Positions 8,981 to 17,799 of a stretch of DNA of 64,000 nt are shown piece after piece. This DNA comes from Streptomyces sp. YPW6 (lineage in GTDB: Bacteria > Actinomycetota > Actinomycetes > Streptomycetales > Streptomycetaceae), in NCBI RefSeq assembly GCF_018866325.1, contig NZ_CP076457.1, forward strand, positions 1,488,001 to 1,552,000, read 5' to 3'. The notes under the pieces were generated by a model. The model was not told the DNA's origin, did not search any database, and worked only from the letters and a program-made list of their open reading frames with translations. Within the stretch, counting starts at the first letter, position 1, and the number at the start of each line of letters is the position of its first letter. Position numbers and translations under genes: made by a program.

Positions 8981-9760
8981 TCAGACCCCGGCGCCGAGTG
9001 CGGAGTTGATCGTCTGCGGGTCTCCGCAGACGATCAGCAGCGCGCCGGCCCGGTCGCGTGCGGCGGGCAGGGTGCGCGCCACGGTCCGGTCGTCGTCACC
9101 GTTGACCGCGACGACGACCACGGTCCGGGACGCCGCCCGGCCGGCAGCGGAGACGTCGGCGAAGAAGACGTCGTCGCCGGCGTCGTGCTGGGCCCAGTAG
9201 GCGGCTTCGCCGAAGGACAGCTCGTGGGCGGCCCACGGGTGCTGTTCGCCGGTGGTGAGCACCAGGATGTCGCCCGGTGCGCGACCGGACTCCAGCAGCA
9301 GGTCGACGGCTTCCTCGGCCGCGTCCAGCGCACCGGCCGCCGGGGCCGGGATCAGCTGGATCTGCGGTGCGGAACGGTTCTCGGCCGGCTTCGGACGAGC
9401 AGAGGCAGGCGCGGGAGCCGTCGGGGTCGGGTGGGCGCGCTGCGCCGGGGGCGCGGGTCGCGCGGGACCGGGGCCCGGACGGCCGGGACGCGGGGTGGCC
9501 GCTGAACGCGGGCCGGGGACAGGGCGAGGGGTCGGCGCGGTGCGGCCGGCGGCCGGCGTGACGCGGGGACCCTGGGCGCTCTCGGGAATCTGAGGCTCCT
9601 CGGAGATCAGAGGCAGGAAAAGTGGTCTGAGGTGAACGCCGGTATCGGCGGCATGGTCGAGAGGGCGCGTGTGCGCGATCAGAATTCGAAGCCGAGCTGG
9701 CCCCCGCTTTCGAGTGCGGCCGCCTCGGCGGAAATACGGACCTTCTTCAGGTGCTGCCAC
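8981..9760 (-). CDS. Hypothetical protein with Pro/Ala-rich N-terminus; start uncertain
   Basis: The convincing coding part is the last 125 residues (about 9350-8981), with well-packed sequence such as [38 protein letters not shown] and [20 protein letters not shown]. This looks like the C-terminal nucleotide-handling fold seen in UvrD-type helicase tails. Before it comes an 80-residue Pro/Ala/Arg-rich linker. The only canonical start in frame upstream is GTG 9760, which would overlap rnhB by 82 bases. No ATG, GTG or TTG is in frame between the rnhB stop and the linker; an ATT near 9587 has GAGGAG six bases upstream. Function unknown. Confidence 0.55.
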   Translation of the reverse strand: MAAPEEGPYFRRGGRTRKRGPARLRILIAHTRPLDHAADTGVHLRPLFLPLISEEPQIPESAQGPRVTPAAGRTAPTPRPVPGPRSAATPRPGRPGPGPARPAPPAQRAHPTPTAPAPASARPKPAENRSAPQIQLIPAPAAGALDAAEEAVDLLLESGRAPGDILVLTTGEQHPWAAHELSFGEAAYWAQHDAGDDVFFADVSAAGRAASRTVVVVAVNGDDDRTVARTLPAARDRAGALLIVCGDPQTINSALGAGV

Positions 9761-10389
9761 CGGGGCAGCCCGTCCAGGTACGACCAGGAGAGACGGTGGT
9801 GGGCCGTGGGCCCCCGCTCCTCCAGTACGGCCCGGTGCACGGGCGAGGGGTACCCCGCGTTGGCGTCGAAGGCGAAGTCTTCGCAGTCCCCGGACGCGGC
9901 ACCCAGCTCGGCCATCATCCGGTCACGGTGCACCTTGGCGATCACCGAGGCCGCCGCGACCGCGATACAGGACTGATCGCCCTTGATCACGGTGCGAACC
10001 TTCCAGGGAGCGCCGAGGTAGTCGTGCTTGCCGTCGAGTATCACCGCATCGGGACGGACCGGCAGCCCTTCGAGGGCGCGCACGGCGGCGAGCCGCAGAG
10101 CGGCGGTCATTCCCAGGTCGTCGATCTCCTGCGGCGAGGCGTCGCCCACGGCGTAGGCCGTGACCCAGCCGCGCAGGACGGGTTCGAGCTCGGCGCGCCG
10201 CCGCGGGGTCAACAGCTTGGAATCGGTGAGACCTTCGGGCGGTCGGCGCAGACCGGTGATCGCCGCACACACGGTGACGGGTCCGGCCCACGCTCCGCGT
10301 CCGACCTCATCGACACCGGCGACGGTCCTGGCACCGGTGGTAGCGCGAATCGAGCGCTCGACGGTGTGCGTGGGTGGTTCGTACGGCAT
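9679..10389 (-). CDS. rnhB: Ribonuclease HII
   Basis: A 236-residue enzyme that cuts the RNA strand of RNA-DNA hybrids and removes single ribonucleotides from DNA. The type 2 RNase H signature is clear: [16 protein letters not shown] at about 24-39 (catalytic Asp-Glu), LTDSKLL at about 56, [10 protein letters not shown] with the third acidic residue, and [18 protein letters not shown]. The length is normal. ATG 10389 begins [14 protein letters not shown] 188-base gap with a strong terminator separates it from the membrane protein gene upstream. Its relevance here is to ribonucleotide excision alongside the nearby RNR and repair genes. Confidence 0.95.
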   Translation of the reverse strand: MPYEPPTHTVERSIRATTGARTVAGVDEVGRGAWAGPVTVCAAITGLRRPPEGLTDSKLLTPRRRAELEPVLRGWVTAYAVGDASPQEIDDLGMTAALRLAAVRALEGLPVRPDAVILDGKHDYLGAPWKVRTVIKGDQSCIAVAAASVIAKVHRDRMMAELGAASGDCEDFAFDANAGYPSPVHRAVLEERGPTAHHRLSWSYLDGLPRWQHLKKVRISAEAAALESGGQLGFEF

Positions 10390-10478
10390 GGCGCCAGCCA
10401 GCGTACGCCGAGAGCCACGACAGCAACACCCCGGGGCACCGTGAGTACGGCGAATCAGCCACCGAGGGCAGGTTCGAG

Positions 10479-10528
10479 GAGCCCGTGGGCCCGCCGAACG
10501 CAGCGGAGTTCGGCGGGCCCACGGGCTC
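10479..10528 (-). terminator. Strong hairpin terminator after the DUF4173 gene
   Basis: Perfect 21-base arms (10479-10499 and 10508-10528; inner part GGGCCCGCCGAAC) with the eight-base loop GCAGCGGA lie about 50 bases beyond the stop of the membrane protein gene. This is one of the longest perfect stems in the window. Confidence 0.75.
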
Positions 10529-10576
10529 AGCGGTGTCGCCGGCCGGGAGCGGGGCTGCCGTGCGGAGGGCCGTCGC

Positions 10577-12403
10577 TCAGTACGGGTCGTAGCCGTCGTC
10601 ATCCGGTTCGTAGCCGTCGCGGACCCCGTCCGTGCCCAGGCGGTAGCAGTCCCGGCCGTCGCCCTGCACCGGGCGCTTCTCCAGAATCTCCTCGGCCCGC
10701 GCCTCTCCCCAGCTCGTCGCGTACCAGGGGCTGTCGGCGTGGAGGACCTCACGCTGGATGATCCGCAGCGCACAGGAGCGTTCCGGTTCGGGCAGGCGGT
10801 CCAGGGCCGGTACGGCGTCGGCGGAGAGACCCTTGACGTATGCGATGTCGATGCCGGCGGACTCGTGGGATGCGAAGCGCTGGACGTTCTGCTCGGCGAT
10901 CAGTGCGTCCGGCGAGAGCAGCCCGAACGCCAGGACCGCGGCCGCCGCACTCACCGCGACGGCCCGCGGCAGGAACCGCGCCCCGAAGATCCCGGCCGCC
11001 AGGATCAGGAGCAACACCACTCCGAGCCAGAGCTCCATCGCGGCGACGGATATCCGCAGCCTCGTGAGGCCGTACTCGTCGACGTACAGGTCCATGCGGC
11101 GTAGCGCGGAGGCGACGACGACAAGGGTGAGGGCGCAGAGGGGGCCGAGGACGGCGCGCACCAGCGTCCGGTCCCGGCTGCCGCCGCGCGGAGCCCGGCG
11201 CAGGGCCAGGGCGATGACCAGGAGGGTGAGCAGGGTGGCCCACAGCAGCTGCCAGAAGCCCTGGCGGGCGTACTCGGCGTGTTGGAGCCCGGTCTCTGCC
11301 CGCACCTTCTCGTAGCCCCCGAGGAGGACGACCAGCTGGAGGGCGATGAACGCGGCGAAGAGCAGGTTCAGCACGATCAGCGGAAGAGCCCATTCGACCC
11401 GCCCCCGCGGTGTGCCGGGCGACAGGGTGATCCCGTCCCAGCGGACCGGGGCCGCAGCGGCGTACGCGGCGCCGAGCGCACCGGCCAGACCGAGCGCGAA
11501 CAGGAAGATCCGCCAGGGCCCCTCGGCGAACGAGGCCTCGGGCATGAGGCTGCCCAGCAGGTCCGCGAACGCCGCGTCCGCGCTCGCGAAGAGCGTCCCG
11601 AAGACCACCAGCAGCACGAAGGCCACGACCGTGGTGCGCAGGGCCGCACCCCAGCGCGCCCGGGAGCCGTCGGCGCGGGTGCGTATCCCGCGTACGCCCC
11701 AGATGATGCCGGGGACGATCGAGTCGAACAGGCCGAGCGAGCCGATCAGTACGCCCGGCCAGCTGCGGCTGCCGTGCAGCGCCAGCGAGCCGAGCGCGAA
11801 GGCGGACACCACGGCGAGGAACGTGGGCAGGCCCGCGTCCCGGAGCGCGGGTACGACCAGCAGTGCGAGGCCGCCGATCGCCCACGTCGCGGTCCAGGGC
11901 CGCAGGCGGCGGCCCGCCGACCGTGCGGCGAAGAAGGCGGCCAGCGCGGCGGGCACCGCCACGATCAGGAGGTTCACCCCCAGTCCGTCGCCCAGCAGGA
12001 GCGCGCTCAGGACGGCGGTGGCCAGGACCGACCAGAGCACGGCGGGACGGATCAGGGGCGGAGCGGGGGGCCGGAGCCGGGCCGTCACGCCGTCCTCCGT
12101 GCTGTCCTTGCCTCCGGGCGCGCCGGCCGTGTTCTGCCAGGGGTTACCGGGTCCGGCTGCCGGTGGGCCGACGCGGGACGGCGCACCGGCGGTCGCGGTG
12201 GTCTTGTCGGACGCGGCGGGCGCGGCGGGCGCGGCGGGCGCGGCGGGCGCCGGAGATTCCGGTTTCGGCTTCCGTTCCGGTTCCGGTTTCGGTTGCCCTT
12301 TGCGTTCCGGTTCCGGTTCCGGATTGGGTTCGGATTGCTGCTGCGCACCGGCTTCCGGTGACTGTTCCGGCGGTCTGGACGCCTCGGACGGCTGATCGGA
12401 CAT
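10577..12403 (-). CDS. DUF4153/DUF4173-type polytopic membrane protein
   Basis: A 608-residue protein. Residues 1-120 are hydrophilic and repetitive, rich in Pro, Glu and Lys (units such as PEPERK, and runs of AAP). From about residue 135 there are some 12 hydrophobic segments (for example [59 protein letters not shown]). The C-terminus is a soluble 90-residue tail ending in acidic DDDGYDPY. The pattern fits the DUF4153/DUF4173 family, whose role is unknown. ATG 12403 is preferred over an upstream in-frame start because GGGGGAGGGG precedes it. It is probably monocistronic. Confidence 0.75.
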   Translation of the reverse strand: MSDQPSEASRPPEQSPEAGAQQQSEPNPEPEPERKGQPKPEPERKPKPESPAPAAPAAPAAPAASDKTTATAGAPSRVGPPAAGPGNPWQNTAGAPGGKDSTEDGVTARLRPPAPPLIRPAVLWSVLATAVLSALLLGDGLGVNLLIVAVPAALAAFFAARSAGRRLRPWTATWAIGGLALLVVPALRDAGLPTFLAVVSAFALGSLALHGSRSWPGVLIGSLGLFDSIVPGIIWGVRGIRTRADGSRARWGAALRTTVVAFVLLVVFGTLFASADAAFADLLGSLMPEASFAEGPWRIFLFALGLAGALGAAYAAAAPVRWDGITLSPGTPRGRVEWALPLIVLNLLFAAFIALQLVVLLGGYEKVRAETGLQHAEYARQGFWQLLWATLLTLLVIALALRRAPRGGSRDRTLVRAVLGPLCALTLVVVASALRRMDLYVDEYGLTRLRISVAAMELWLGVVLLLILAAGIFGARFLPRAVAVSAAAAVLAFGLLSPDALIAEQNVQRFASHESAGIDIAYVKGLSADAVPALDRLPEPERSCALRIIQREVLHADSPWYATSWGEARAEEILEKRPVQGDGRDCYRLGTDGVRDGYEPDDDGYDPY

Positions 12404-12592
12404 GGGACCCCTCCCCCACCGATGCCGGGGCACGGCCCACAGCCGACGCACGGCCCGGTGTCTCATTCGGCGCGCGCACCCAAGATCAACGAGGGGTGGC
12501 GTGGCCGAAAGATTAGTCCCGAACTCGCGTTCGCAGATACGCAGAGTGATCCTGTGGCAGGACCGTGACAGATGAGCAGCGGAGCGGGGCTG

Positions 12593-13501
12593 TCACCGGG
12601 GGGCGAGGGACAGCCACGCCGGCGGCTCCTCCGTCTGCGCCAGCCAGTCGGAGGGCGGCGCTCCGGTCTCGCCCGACGCGACGACACCGCCGACGATGGC
12701 ACACGTCGTGTCGACGTCGCCGCCCGCCTGCGCCGTCACCCAGAACGCGTCCTCATAGCTGCCGAGGCGTCGGGCGGCGGACCAGAGCGAGAACGGCACG
12801 GTGTCGTGGGCGCTGGTCCGGCGGCCGTTGCCGAGAACGGCGGCGACCGTCCCCGCGTCGTGGTAGTCCAGCATGTCGCGGGCCCGGCGCAGCCCCGCGC
12901 CGACCGCGCTGCGGGGCACGAGCGCGATGACGCCGTCGAGGAGGTCCTCGGGGCTCGGCGGGCCGCCGGGGGCAGCGGCGAGCGAGGCCGCTGCGGCCAC
13001 GGCCATGGCGCCGACGACGGCCTCGCGGTGCTGGTGGGTGGTGTACGACGAGATCTCCGCCTGGTGCGTCGCCTGCTCCGGGTCGTCCGCGTACCAGGCG
13101 CCGAGCGGGGCGATGCGCATCGCGGAACCGTTGCCCCAGGAGCCCTGGCCCTGGAACAGCGCCGAGGACAGCTCCCGCCAGTCGCCGCCCTCCCGCACGA
13201 GCCTGAGGAGCCGGTTGACGGCGGGGCCGTAGCCGCGGTCGAAGTCGTGGCGCTCGGCGAAAGAGCGGGCCAGCGCGTCCTGGTCGATACGGCCGTGCCC
13301 GGCGAGCACGGCGAGGATCGAGCAGGCCATCTCGGTGTCGTCGGTCCACTGCCAGGGGCCGGGCGGCAGGGCCCGCTGTCTCAGCAGGGGGTAGTTGGCC
13401 GGAACGAAGAACTGGGAGCCCAGGGCGTCTCCCACGGACAGCCCACGCAGGCTGGCCAGGGCGCGTTCGAAGCGCCTCGCGGAAGCAGAGTCAGCGGTCA
13501 T
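12593..13501 (-). CDS. ADP-ribosylglycohydrolase family protein
   Basis: A 302-residue protein of the DraG/ARH family, which removes ADP-ribose from proteins or small molecules using two metal ions. Visible family residues are GLSVGDALGSQFF (about 20-32), WQWTDDTEM (about 50, metal-binding Thr-Asp-Asp), GNGSAMRIAPLG and near the C-terminus QAGGDVDTTCAIVGGVVA, which carries the second metal site. All expected acidic residues are present, so it is likely active. ATG 13501 gives the family length. It ends 13 bases from the start of the phosphatase gene and is probably co-transcribed with it. The substrate is unknown. Confidence 0.9.
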   Translation of the reverse strand: MTADSASARRFERALASLRGLSVGDALGSQFFVPANYPLLRQRALPPGPWQWTDDTEMACSILAVLAGHGRIDQDALARSFAERHDFDRGYGPAVNRLLRLVREGGDWRELSSALFQGQGSWGNGSAMRIAPLGAWYADDPEQATHQAEISSYTTHQHREAVVGAMAVAAAASLAAAPGGPPSPEDLLDGVIALVPRSAVGAGLRRARDMLDYHDAGTVAAVLGNGRRTSAHDTVPFSLWSAARRLGSYEDAFWVTAQAGGDVDTTCAIVGGVVASGETGAPPSDWLAQTEEPPAWLSLAPR

Positions 13502-13513
13502 CGCACAGCCACT

Positions 13514-14173
13514 CTAACCGGTGCGGCCGTACGGTTCAGGGGCCCGCCAGCGTTGAAAGGGCCGGTCGAGGGCGTAGCGGCCGTTCTCGCCCAGCAGCAG
13601 GGTCCGCGTCTCGCCGTTGCCCGGATTCGACAGTGACTCGAACTCCGCGACCGACCAGTGGAACCAGCGCATGCAGAACAGCCGCATCGTCAGTCCGTGG
13701 GTGACCAGGAGGACGTTCTCCGGGTGGTCCTGCTCCTCGAAGCTCCGGTACAGGCTCTCCAGGAACGCCCCGACCCGGTCGTAGACGTCGGCGCCGGACT
13801 CGCCCTGGGCGAAGCGGTAGAAGAAGTGCCCGTAGGCGTCCCGGTAGGCCTTCTGCAGCCGTACGTCGTCCCGGTCCTGCCAGTTTCCCCAGTCCTGTTC
13901 GCGGAGCCGGGGCTCCTCGCGGACCCGGACGCGTGCCGGATCGAGATCGAAGGCCCGGAACGTCTCGTGGGTGCGGCGGTAGGGGGAGATGTAGACGCTC
14001 ACCCGCTCGTCGCCGAACTGCTCGCGCAGCCGCTCCCCGGCCTCGCGGGCCTGCCGCAGACCGGTGGCGGTGAGCCGGAGCGCGTGGTCGGGCTCCCGCT
14101 CGTACACCGTGTCGTCGGCGTTGCCCTCGGACTCGCCGTGGCGGACGAGGACGATGCGCTGCGGTCGTGCCAT
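13514..14173 (-). CDS. Histidine phosphatase family protein (phosphoglycerate mutase-like)
   Basis: A 219-residue protein with the phosphohistidine motif VLVRHGESEGNADD at about 8-21, the second basic pocket residue in YISPYRRTHET (about 62), a catalytic acid in the LREQDWGNWQD region, and the second histidine in LLVTHGLTMRLF (about 155). This is a branch 1 histidine phosphatase, though family members act on very varied phosphoesters and the substrate cannot be read from sequence. It precedes the ADP-ribosylglycohydrolase gene by 12 bases, so the two are likely one transcript. Confidence 0.9.
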   Translation of the reverse strand: MARPQRIVLVRHGESEGNADDTVYEREPDHALRLTATGLRQAREAGERLREQFGDERVSVYISPYRRTHETFRAFDLDPARVRVREEPRLREQDWGNWQDRDDVRLQKAYRDAYGHFFYRFAQGESGADVYDRVGAFLESLYRSFEEQDHPENVLLVTHGLTMRLFCMRWFHWSVAEFESLSNPGNGETRTLLLGENGRYALDRPFQRWRAPEPYGRTG

Positions 14174-14474
14174 GTCCCGAGCCTAGAACGGATCGGACCC
14201 GCGCGATCGGTCGGGGCAGCCGGAGCGGGCCACCTGGGGCACACCACCCGGAACAGACCGCCCCGATCACACCGCCCGGGAACGAGCCGTCCCGGCCGGC
14301 CCCCGTCCCGGAACGGGTCGTCGTGGTCACAGCGCCCCTGATCAGGCAGCCCGGATCACACCGCCCGGGAGCAGACCGCCCCGGTCGCGCCCATCCCGGA
14401 AGGGGTCGTCCCGGTCGCACCGCCCATGAGCAGGCCGCCCCGGTCGCACCCGCCCGGGAACGGGACCACCCGGG
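14174..14474. repeat. Gene-free stretch of degenerate GC-rich repeats
   Basis: A run of loosely repeated units of roughly 45-50 bases containing CACCGCCCGGGA, CAGACCGCCCCGG and TCCCGGAA[AC]GGGTCGT fills most of this gap between a phosphatase gene and the DUF4937 gene. Copies are imperfect and no start codon with a plausible reading frame is present. I see no gene here. Confidence 0.5.
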
Positions 14475-15080
14475 TCACACCGTCCAGGACAGCTCCAGGT
14501 CCACGACGTCCCCCGTCAGCGCGATCACGTCCGTCTCGGTCTGCGCGCGGGCCGCCAGACGCTCGGCTCCGGCCGCTCGGTACTTGCCGCGCTCGGCGTT
14601 CGACTTCCACAGGGAGAGTGCCAGGAACTCGTTGCCCGGTGCCTCACCGAACACACCGCGCAGCATGCCGGGCGATCCCGCCATGGCGGGATTCCATACC
14701 TGCTGCTGCATCAGGACGAAATGCTCGGCGCGGTCCTCGTGCACCCGGCTGTGCGCGATCCTGGCGACGTCGGCCTCCGCGAAGTGGGGCTCGAAGCCCG
14801 TCTTCACGTCGAAGCGGCGCTCGAAGAGGGTGACCTGCATATCGCGGAACATGCCCGACTGCCCGGCAGCGAGCCGGTCGTGCCCGCGGGCCATGAAGGA
14901 GTCGTAGAAGACGCGGTTCTCCCAGAACGCGAAGACGTGGGCGACATCGGGGCGCGTTCGGCTCCACCCGCCGCTCTGTCCCCGGAATCCCGGCTCACCG
15001 ACCAGCCCCGCCCACTTCCGCTGCCCCCGTTCGAAACCATGACGGTCCACCACGGAACAGCGAATCCACTTCACCAGCAC
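14475..15080 (-). CDS. DUF4937 domain-containing protein (YdbC family)
   Basis: A 201-residue cytoplasmic protein. The N-terminal half, starting VLVKWIRCSVVDR and containing GGWSRTRPDVAHVFAFW, is typical of DUF4937. The second half repeats a similar ferredoxin-like fold (VLMQQQVWNPAMAGSPGML, EFLALSLWKSNAERGKY), like antibiotic-biosynthesis-monooxygenase-type domains. No catalytic residues are known. GTG 15080 matches homologous starts; ATG 15110 would add ten residues. It is transcribed away from the truncated DUF1152 gene on the other strand. Confidence 0.75.
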   Translation of the reverse strand: MLVKWIRCSVVDRHGFERGQRKWAGLVGEPGFRGQSGGWSRTRPDVAHVFAFWENRVFYDSFMARGHDRLAAGQSGMFRDMQVTLFERRFDVKTGFEPHFAEADVARIAHSRVHEDRAEHFVLMQQQVWNPAMAGSPGMLRGVFGEAPGNEFLALSLWKSNAERGKYRAAGAERLAARAQTETDVIALTGDVVDLELSWTV

Positions 15081-15168
15081 CGCGCCATCGTACGGCGCGG
15101 AACGTGGCACGCGTCACGGTCCCGGGGAGTGCACGCGAACCGGCCGTTCCGCTCCCACGATGATCACC

Positions 15169-15393
15169 ATGACGACGCTGCACGCCCATCCCCTGTTCGA
15201 CCGTCTCGCCTCCGCCCGGCGCATCCTCGTCGCGGGAGCGGGAGGGGGGTTCGACGTCAACGCGGGTCTGCCGTTGGCGCTCTCGCTGATGCACCAGGGC
15301 AAGGAGGTCCAGCTCGCCAACCTCACCTTCAGCGCGGTCGAGGTGTTCCGCGAGGAGGTCCGGCAGCGCCCACCGCGCAGGATTCCTCACTGA
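15169..15393 (+). pseudogene. Truncated DUF1152-family gene remnant
   Basis: The ORF begins MTTLHAHPLFDRLASARRIL and continues VAGAGGGFDVNAGLPLALSL, the N-terminal nucleotide-binding region of DUF1152 proteins, which are normally about 300 residues. After about 60 residues the similarity ends in REEVRQRPPRRIPH and a stop. No downstream DUF1152 sequence is found in any frame before the TerD gene; the next 270 bases are short tandem repeats. I infer a deletion remnant. The ATG at 15169 fits homologues; one at 15160 is also in frame. Confidence 0.65.
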
Positions 15394-15477
15394 GGCGCGG
15401 TCTGCGCCGCGCGGGCCGGGCGTCGGGTCCGCACGCCGGACCTCCCGGTTCCGAGTGCGGCTTCGGACTTCGCCCCT

Positions 15478-15536
<59 letters not shown>

Positions 15537-15665
15537 GCAGATGGCCCGAATCCGCCGTCCGATTCCTGGGCAGTTGGTTCAGCGGCCGGTTCCGTACATG
15601 ATCGGGTCAGTCGTGTATCGGGCGATGAGAACGGTCCAAGGGCCGTCGGCCGGGAGGGGATTTTC

Positions 15666-16202
15666 TTGAGCACTCCGAACAAGGACATCGACAAGGTCGA
15701 GGTACGGGTCAAATGGGACCCCAGTCCGCACGGGGAGGCGCCCAACGATCTCGACATCATCGCGGCGACCTACCCGGCCGACGATCCGTACGGTGCCCCC
15801 GCCTATCTCGTCCACTTCGACAGCCGTTCCCCGGACGGCACCATCACGCTGAACCGGGACAGCCGGACCGGGCAGGGTTTCGGCTTCGACGAGGTCATGA
15901 CGATCGAGCTGGACCGGCTGGCCGAGCGGTACGGGCGAGTGGTGGTCGGCGTCGCCATCCAGCAGCGCGAGGGGCACAAAACCTTCGGCGCCATAGAGAA
16001 CACGGCGATGGAGATCGCTGAGGGCTACACGAAGCTGGCGGAGAACGACTTCTCCGACGTGGCGTGGGCGACTGCGGCAGTCATCGGGGAGTTCACCCGG
16101 GACAGCGCGGGCCTCTGGGGCTTCCGGTCGGCCGTCCGCGGTTACGACGGCGAGCCCGACACGTTCGCCGCCGCGATGGGAAGCCGGGCCGCCGAGGGCT
16201 GA
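15666..16202 (+). CDS. TerD family protein
   Basis: A 178-residue protein of the TerD calcium-binding family. Characteristic stretches are VEVRVKWDPSPHGEAPNDLD (about 10-29), the acidic DNDLD-like calcium loop around it, HFDSRSPDGTITLNRDSRTG and a conserved FGFDEVMTIEL. TerD proteins are linked to tellurite and stress resistance and, in Streptomyces, to development. The TTG at 15666 is chosen because GGGAGGGG lies six bases upstream, while the open frame running back to 14721 crosses other genes. It is followed by a clear terminator, so it is probably a single-gene unit. Confidence 0.85.
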   Translation: MSTPNKDIDKVEVRVKWDPSPHGEAPNDLDIIAATYPADDPYGAPAYLVHFDSRSPDGTITLNRDSRTGQGFGFDEVMTIELDRLAERYGRVVVGVAIQQREGHKTFGAIENTAMEIAEGYTKLAENDFSDVAWATAAVIGEFTRDSAGLWGFRSAVRGYDGEPDTFAAAMGSRAAEG

Positions 16203-16235
16203 CAGCGGCCAGTTCCGGACAACCCGGGGTGGTAA

Positions 16236-16272
16236 GGCGAAGGGGACCGGCGAGTGGCCGGTCCCCTTCGCC
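16236..16272 (+). terminator. Terminator after the TerD gene
   Basis: Perfect 16-base arms (GGCGAAGGGGACCGGC at 16236-16251, complement 16257-16272) with a five-base loop, 33 bases past the TerD stop codon. The remaining 220 bases up to the next start hold nothing I can identify. Confidence 0.75.
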
Positions 16273-16494
16273 CGTCTCGCCCGTCGCGGGTCAGCTGGGT
16301 CCCGTGCGGTCCCGCCCACCCACGCGCGTCCGGTACGGGCGGAGATCACTTGTTCCCGGGATGCGCTCTTCCCCGGCATCCGGTTCCCGATCGGGGAGCG
16401 CACGCAGCCTCCAGTGTGGTGGGGACGGACACGCCGACTGTCGGAGGTGCGGGCTAGGGTCGGCGGCGTACGACCACCAGGAGCAGGAGACGCC

Positions 16495-17447
16495 ATGCCG
16501 TCAGGGCGCACCGCGCAGGAACCCGCCGGTCCCGGCCGACCGGCCCCAGGCCGCTGGCGCCGATTCCCTTCGACGTCGAGGCGGTCTTTCCGGAGCTGAC
16601 CGGTACGTCGCGCGACGTCACCCTCCTCTACCCCCGGGCCGGGCAGCCCGGCCCGGGGGACAGCTCCATCGGCGGGCCGCTGCTGTGGCCGGCCGACGAG
16701 CCCTGGCCGATGTGCGCGGAACCGGGCCACTACAAACCGCTCGACGCGCCCGTCGGGCCCGAACCCGTGGCGATGGTCCCGGTCGTGCAGCTGTACGCGC
16801 GGGATGTGCCCGGCCTCGCTTTCCCGGCCGGTACCGACCTGCTGCAGATCCTCTGGTGCCCGCTCGTCCACGAGGACGACCAGTACGCGGCCAACCCCCG
16901 GCTGCTCTGGCGCAGCACGGAGCTGACGGCCGCCGGCACCGCTGCCGGGGAGCCGCCGCGCCCGCACACCGTGGAGGAGGATTACCTGCCCCGCCCGTGC
17001 ACGGTGTCCCCCACCGCGGCCGTGGAGTACCCGAACGGGGACCTGCCGGAGGAGCTCTCCGATCTGCTCGACGAGCGGTTCGACGACCTGAAGGAGAAGC
17101 AGGGCTACTGCTACTTCGAGGTGGCCACCACGCAGCAGAGCAAGGTCGGCGGTTACCCGGGGTGGACCCAGCCGCCCGACTGGCCGCACTGCGCGGGCTG
17201 CGGGACGCGCATGGAACACCTGCTCAGCGTCACCGCGACCGAGCCGGGCATGGGCCGTTGGCTCCCCCTGGACGACCGGGACCCACGCCAGGGGATATCC
17301 GCGGCCCCGTCCTGGCAGGCCGAGGCCGATCCTGGCGCCCTCGACACCTTCGGGCACGACATGTGCCTGGGCGACCTCGGCGGCATGTACTTCTTCGTCT
17401 GCCGCGCCTGCCCCGGCACTCCGTACACCCACCGCTACGACTGCTGA
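16495..17447 (+). pseudogene. DUF1963-type gene with an apparent frameshift near its start
   Basis: ATG 16495 has an excellent ribosome site (AGGAGCAGGAG) and begins MPSGRTAQEPAGPGRPAP, but that frame stops at 16599. The family-like protein continues in another frame from about 16545 (PLAPIPFDVEAVFPELTG, then VTLLYPRAGQPG and GGPLLWPADEPWP) to 17447. No start codon exists in that second frame before ATG 16710, which would remove about 50 conserved residues. A one-base deletion or two-base insertion near the C-run at 16541-16546 explains this. The C-terminus has PHCAGCGTRMEHL and FVCRACPGTPYTH, a probable zinc site. It is either a true frameshift or a sequencing error. Confidence 0.7.
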
Positions 17448-17491
17448 GCCGGGCCGGTCCGGGCCGACTCAGCAGTCGTAGCGGTGGGTGT
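17425..17491. terminator. 24-bp-stem hairpin overlapping the DUF1963 stop codon
   Basis: Perfect 24-base arms (17425-17448, containing CCACCGCTACGACTGCTGAG, and 17468-17491) enclose a 19-base loop. The left arm includes the last seven codons and the stop, so the coding end is copied inverted downstream. It probably ends the DUF1963 transcript. Confidence 0.7.
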
Positions 17492-17522
17492 GTGGCCGCA
17501 AGGCACTTCGGCCTCTGCGGCC

Positions 17523-17560
17523 TGCCCCTGCCCCTGCCCCTGCCCCTGCCCCTGCCCCTG
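17523..17560. repeat. TGCCCC hexamer tandem repeat
   Basis: Six perfect consecutive copies of TGCCCC followed by TG. It lies in the 350-base gap between the convergent DUF1963 and nrdJ genes, which otherwise holds two terminators and no gene. Confidence 0.9.
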
Positions 17561-17698
17561 GGATCGTTCGTCGAGGCCGCGAAGTGTCGGTCCGGGGCGA
17601 CGCGGGCCCGGACCGTTCGTGCCTTGACCCAGCTGGTCCGCTGCCGCATGACCCGGCAGTCGCGCATCGCCCTGAACACGGCCGGTCCGGGATGGACG

Positions 17699-17732
17699 GA
17701 GAGGGCGCCGACCCGATGGCCGGCGCCCTCTC
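17699..17732 (-). terminator. Terminator after nrdJ
   Basis: Perfect 12-base arms GAGAGGGCGCCG (17699-17710) and complement (17721-17732) with a ten-base loop, about 68 bases beyond the nrdJ stop on the minus strand. Confidence 0.65.
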
Positions 17733-17799
17733 ATATGTGCGGACTCGCGTCCTCAGCAGCAGCTGCCCAGCGCCGCATCAGACGCGATTCCGAGCGGCT

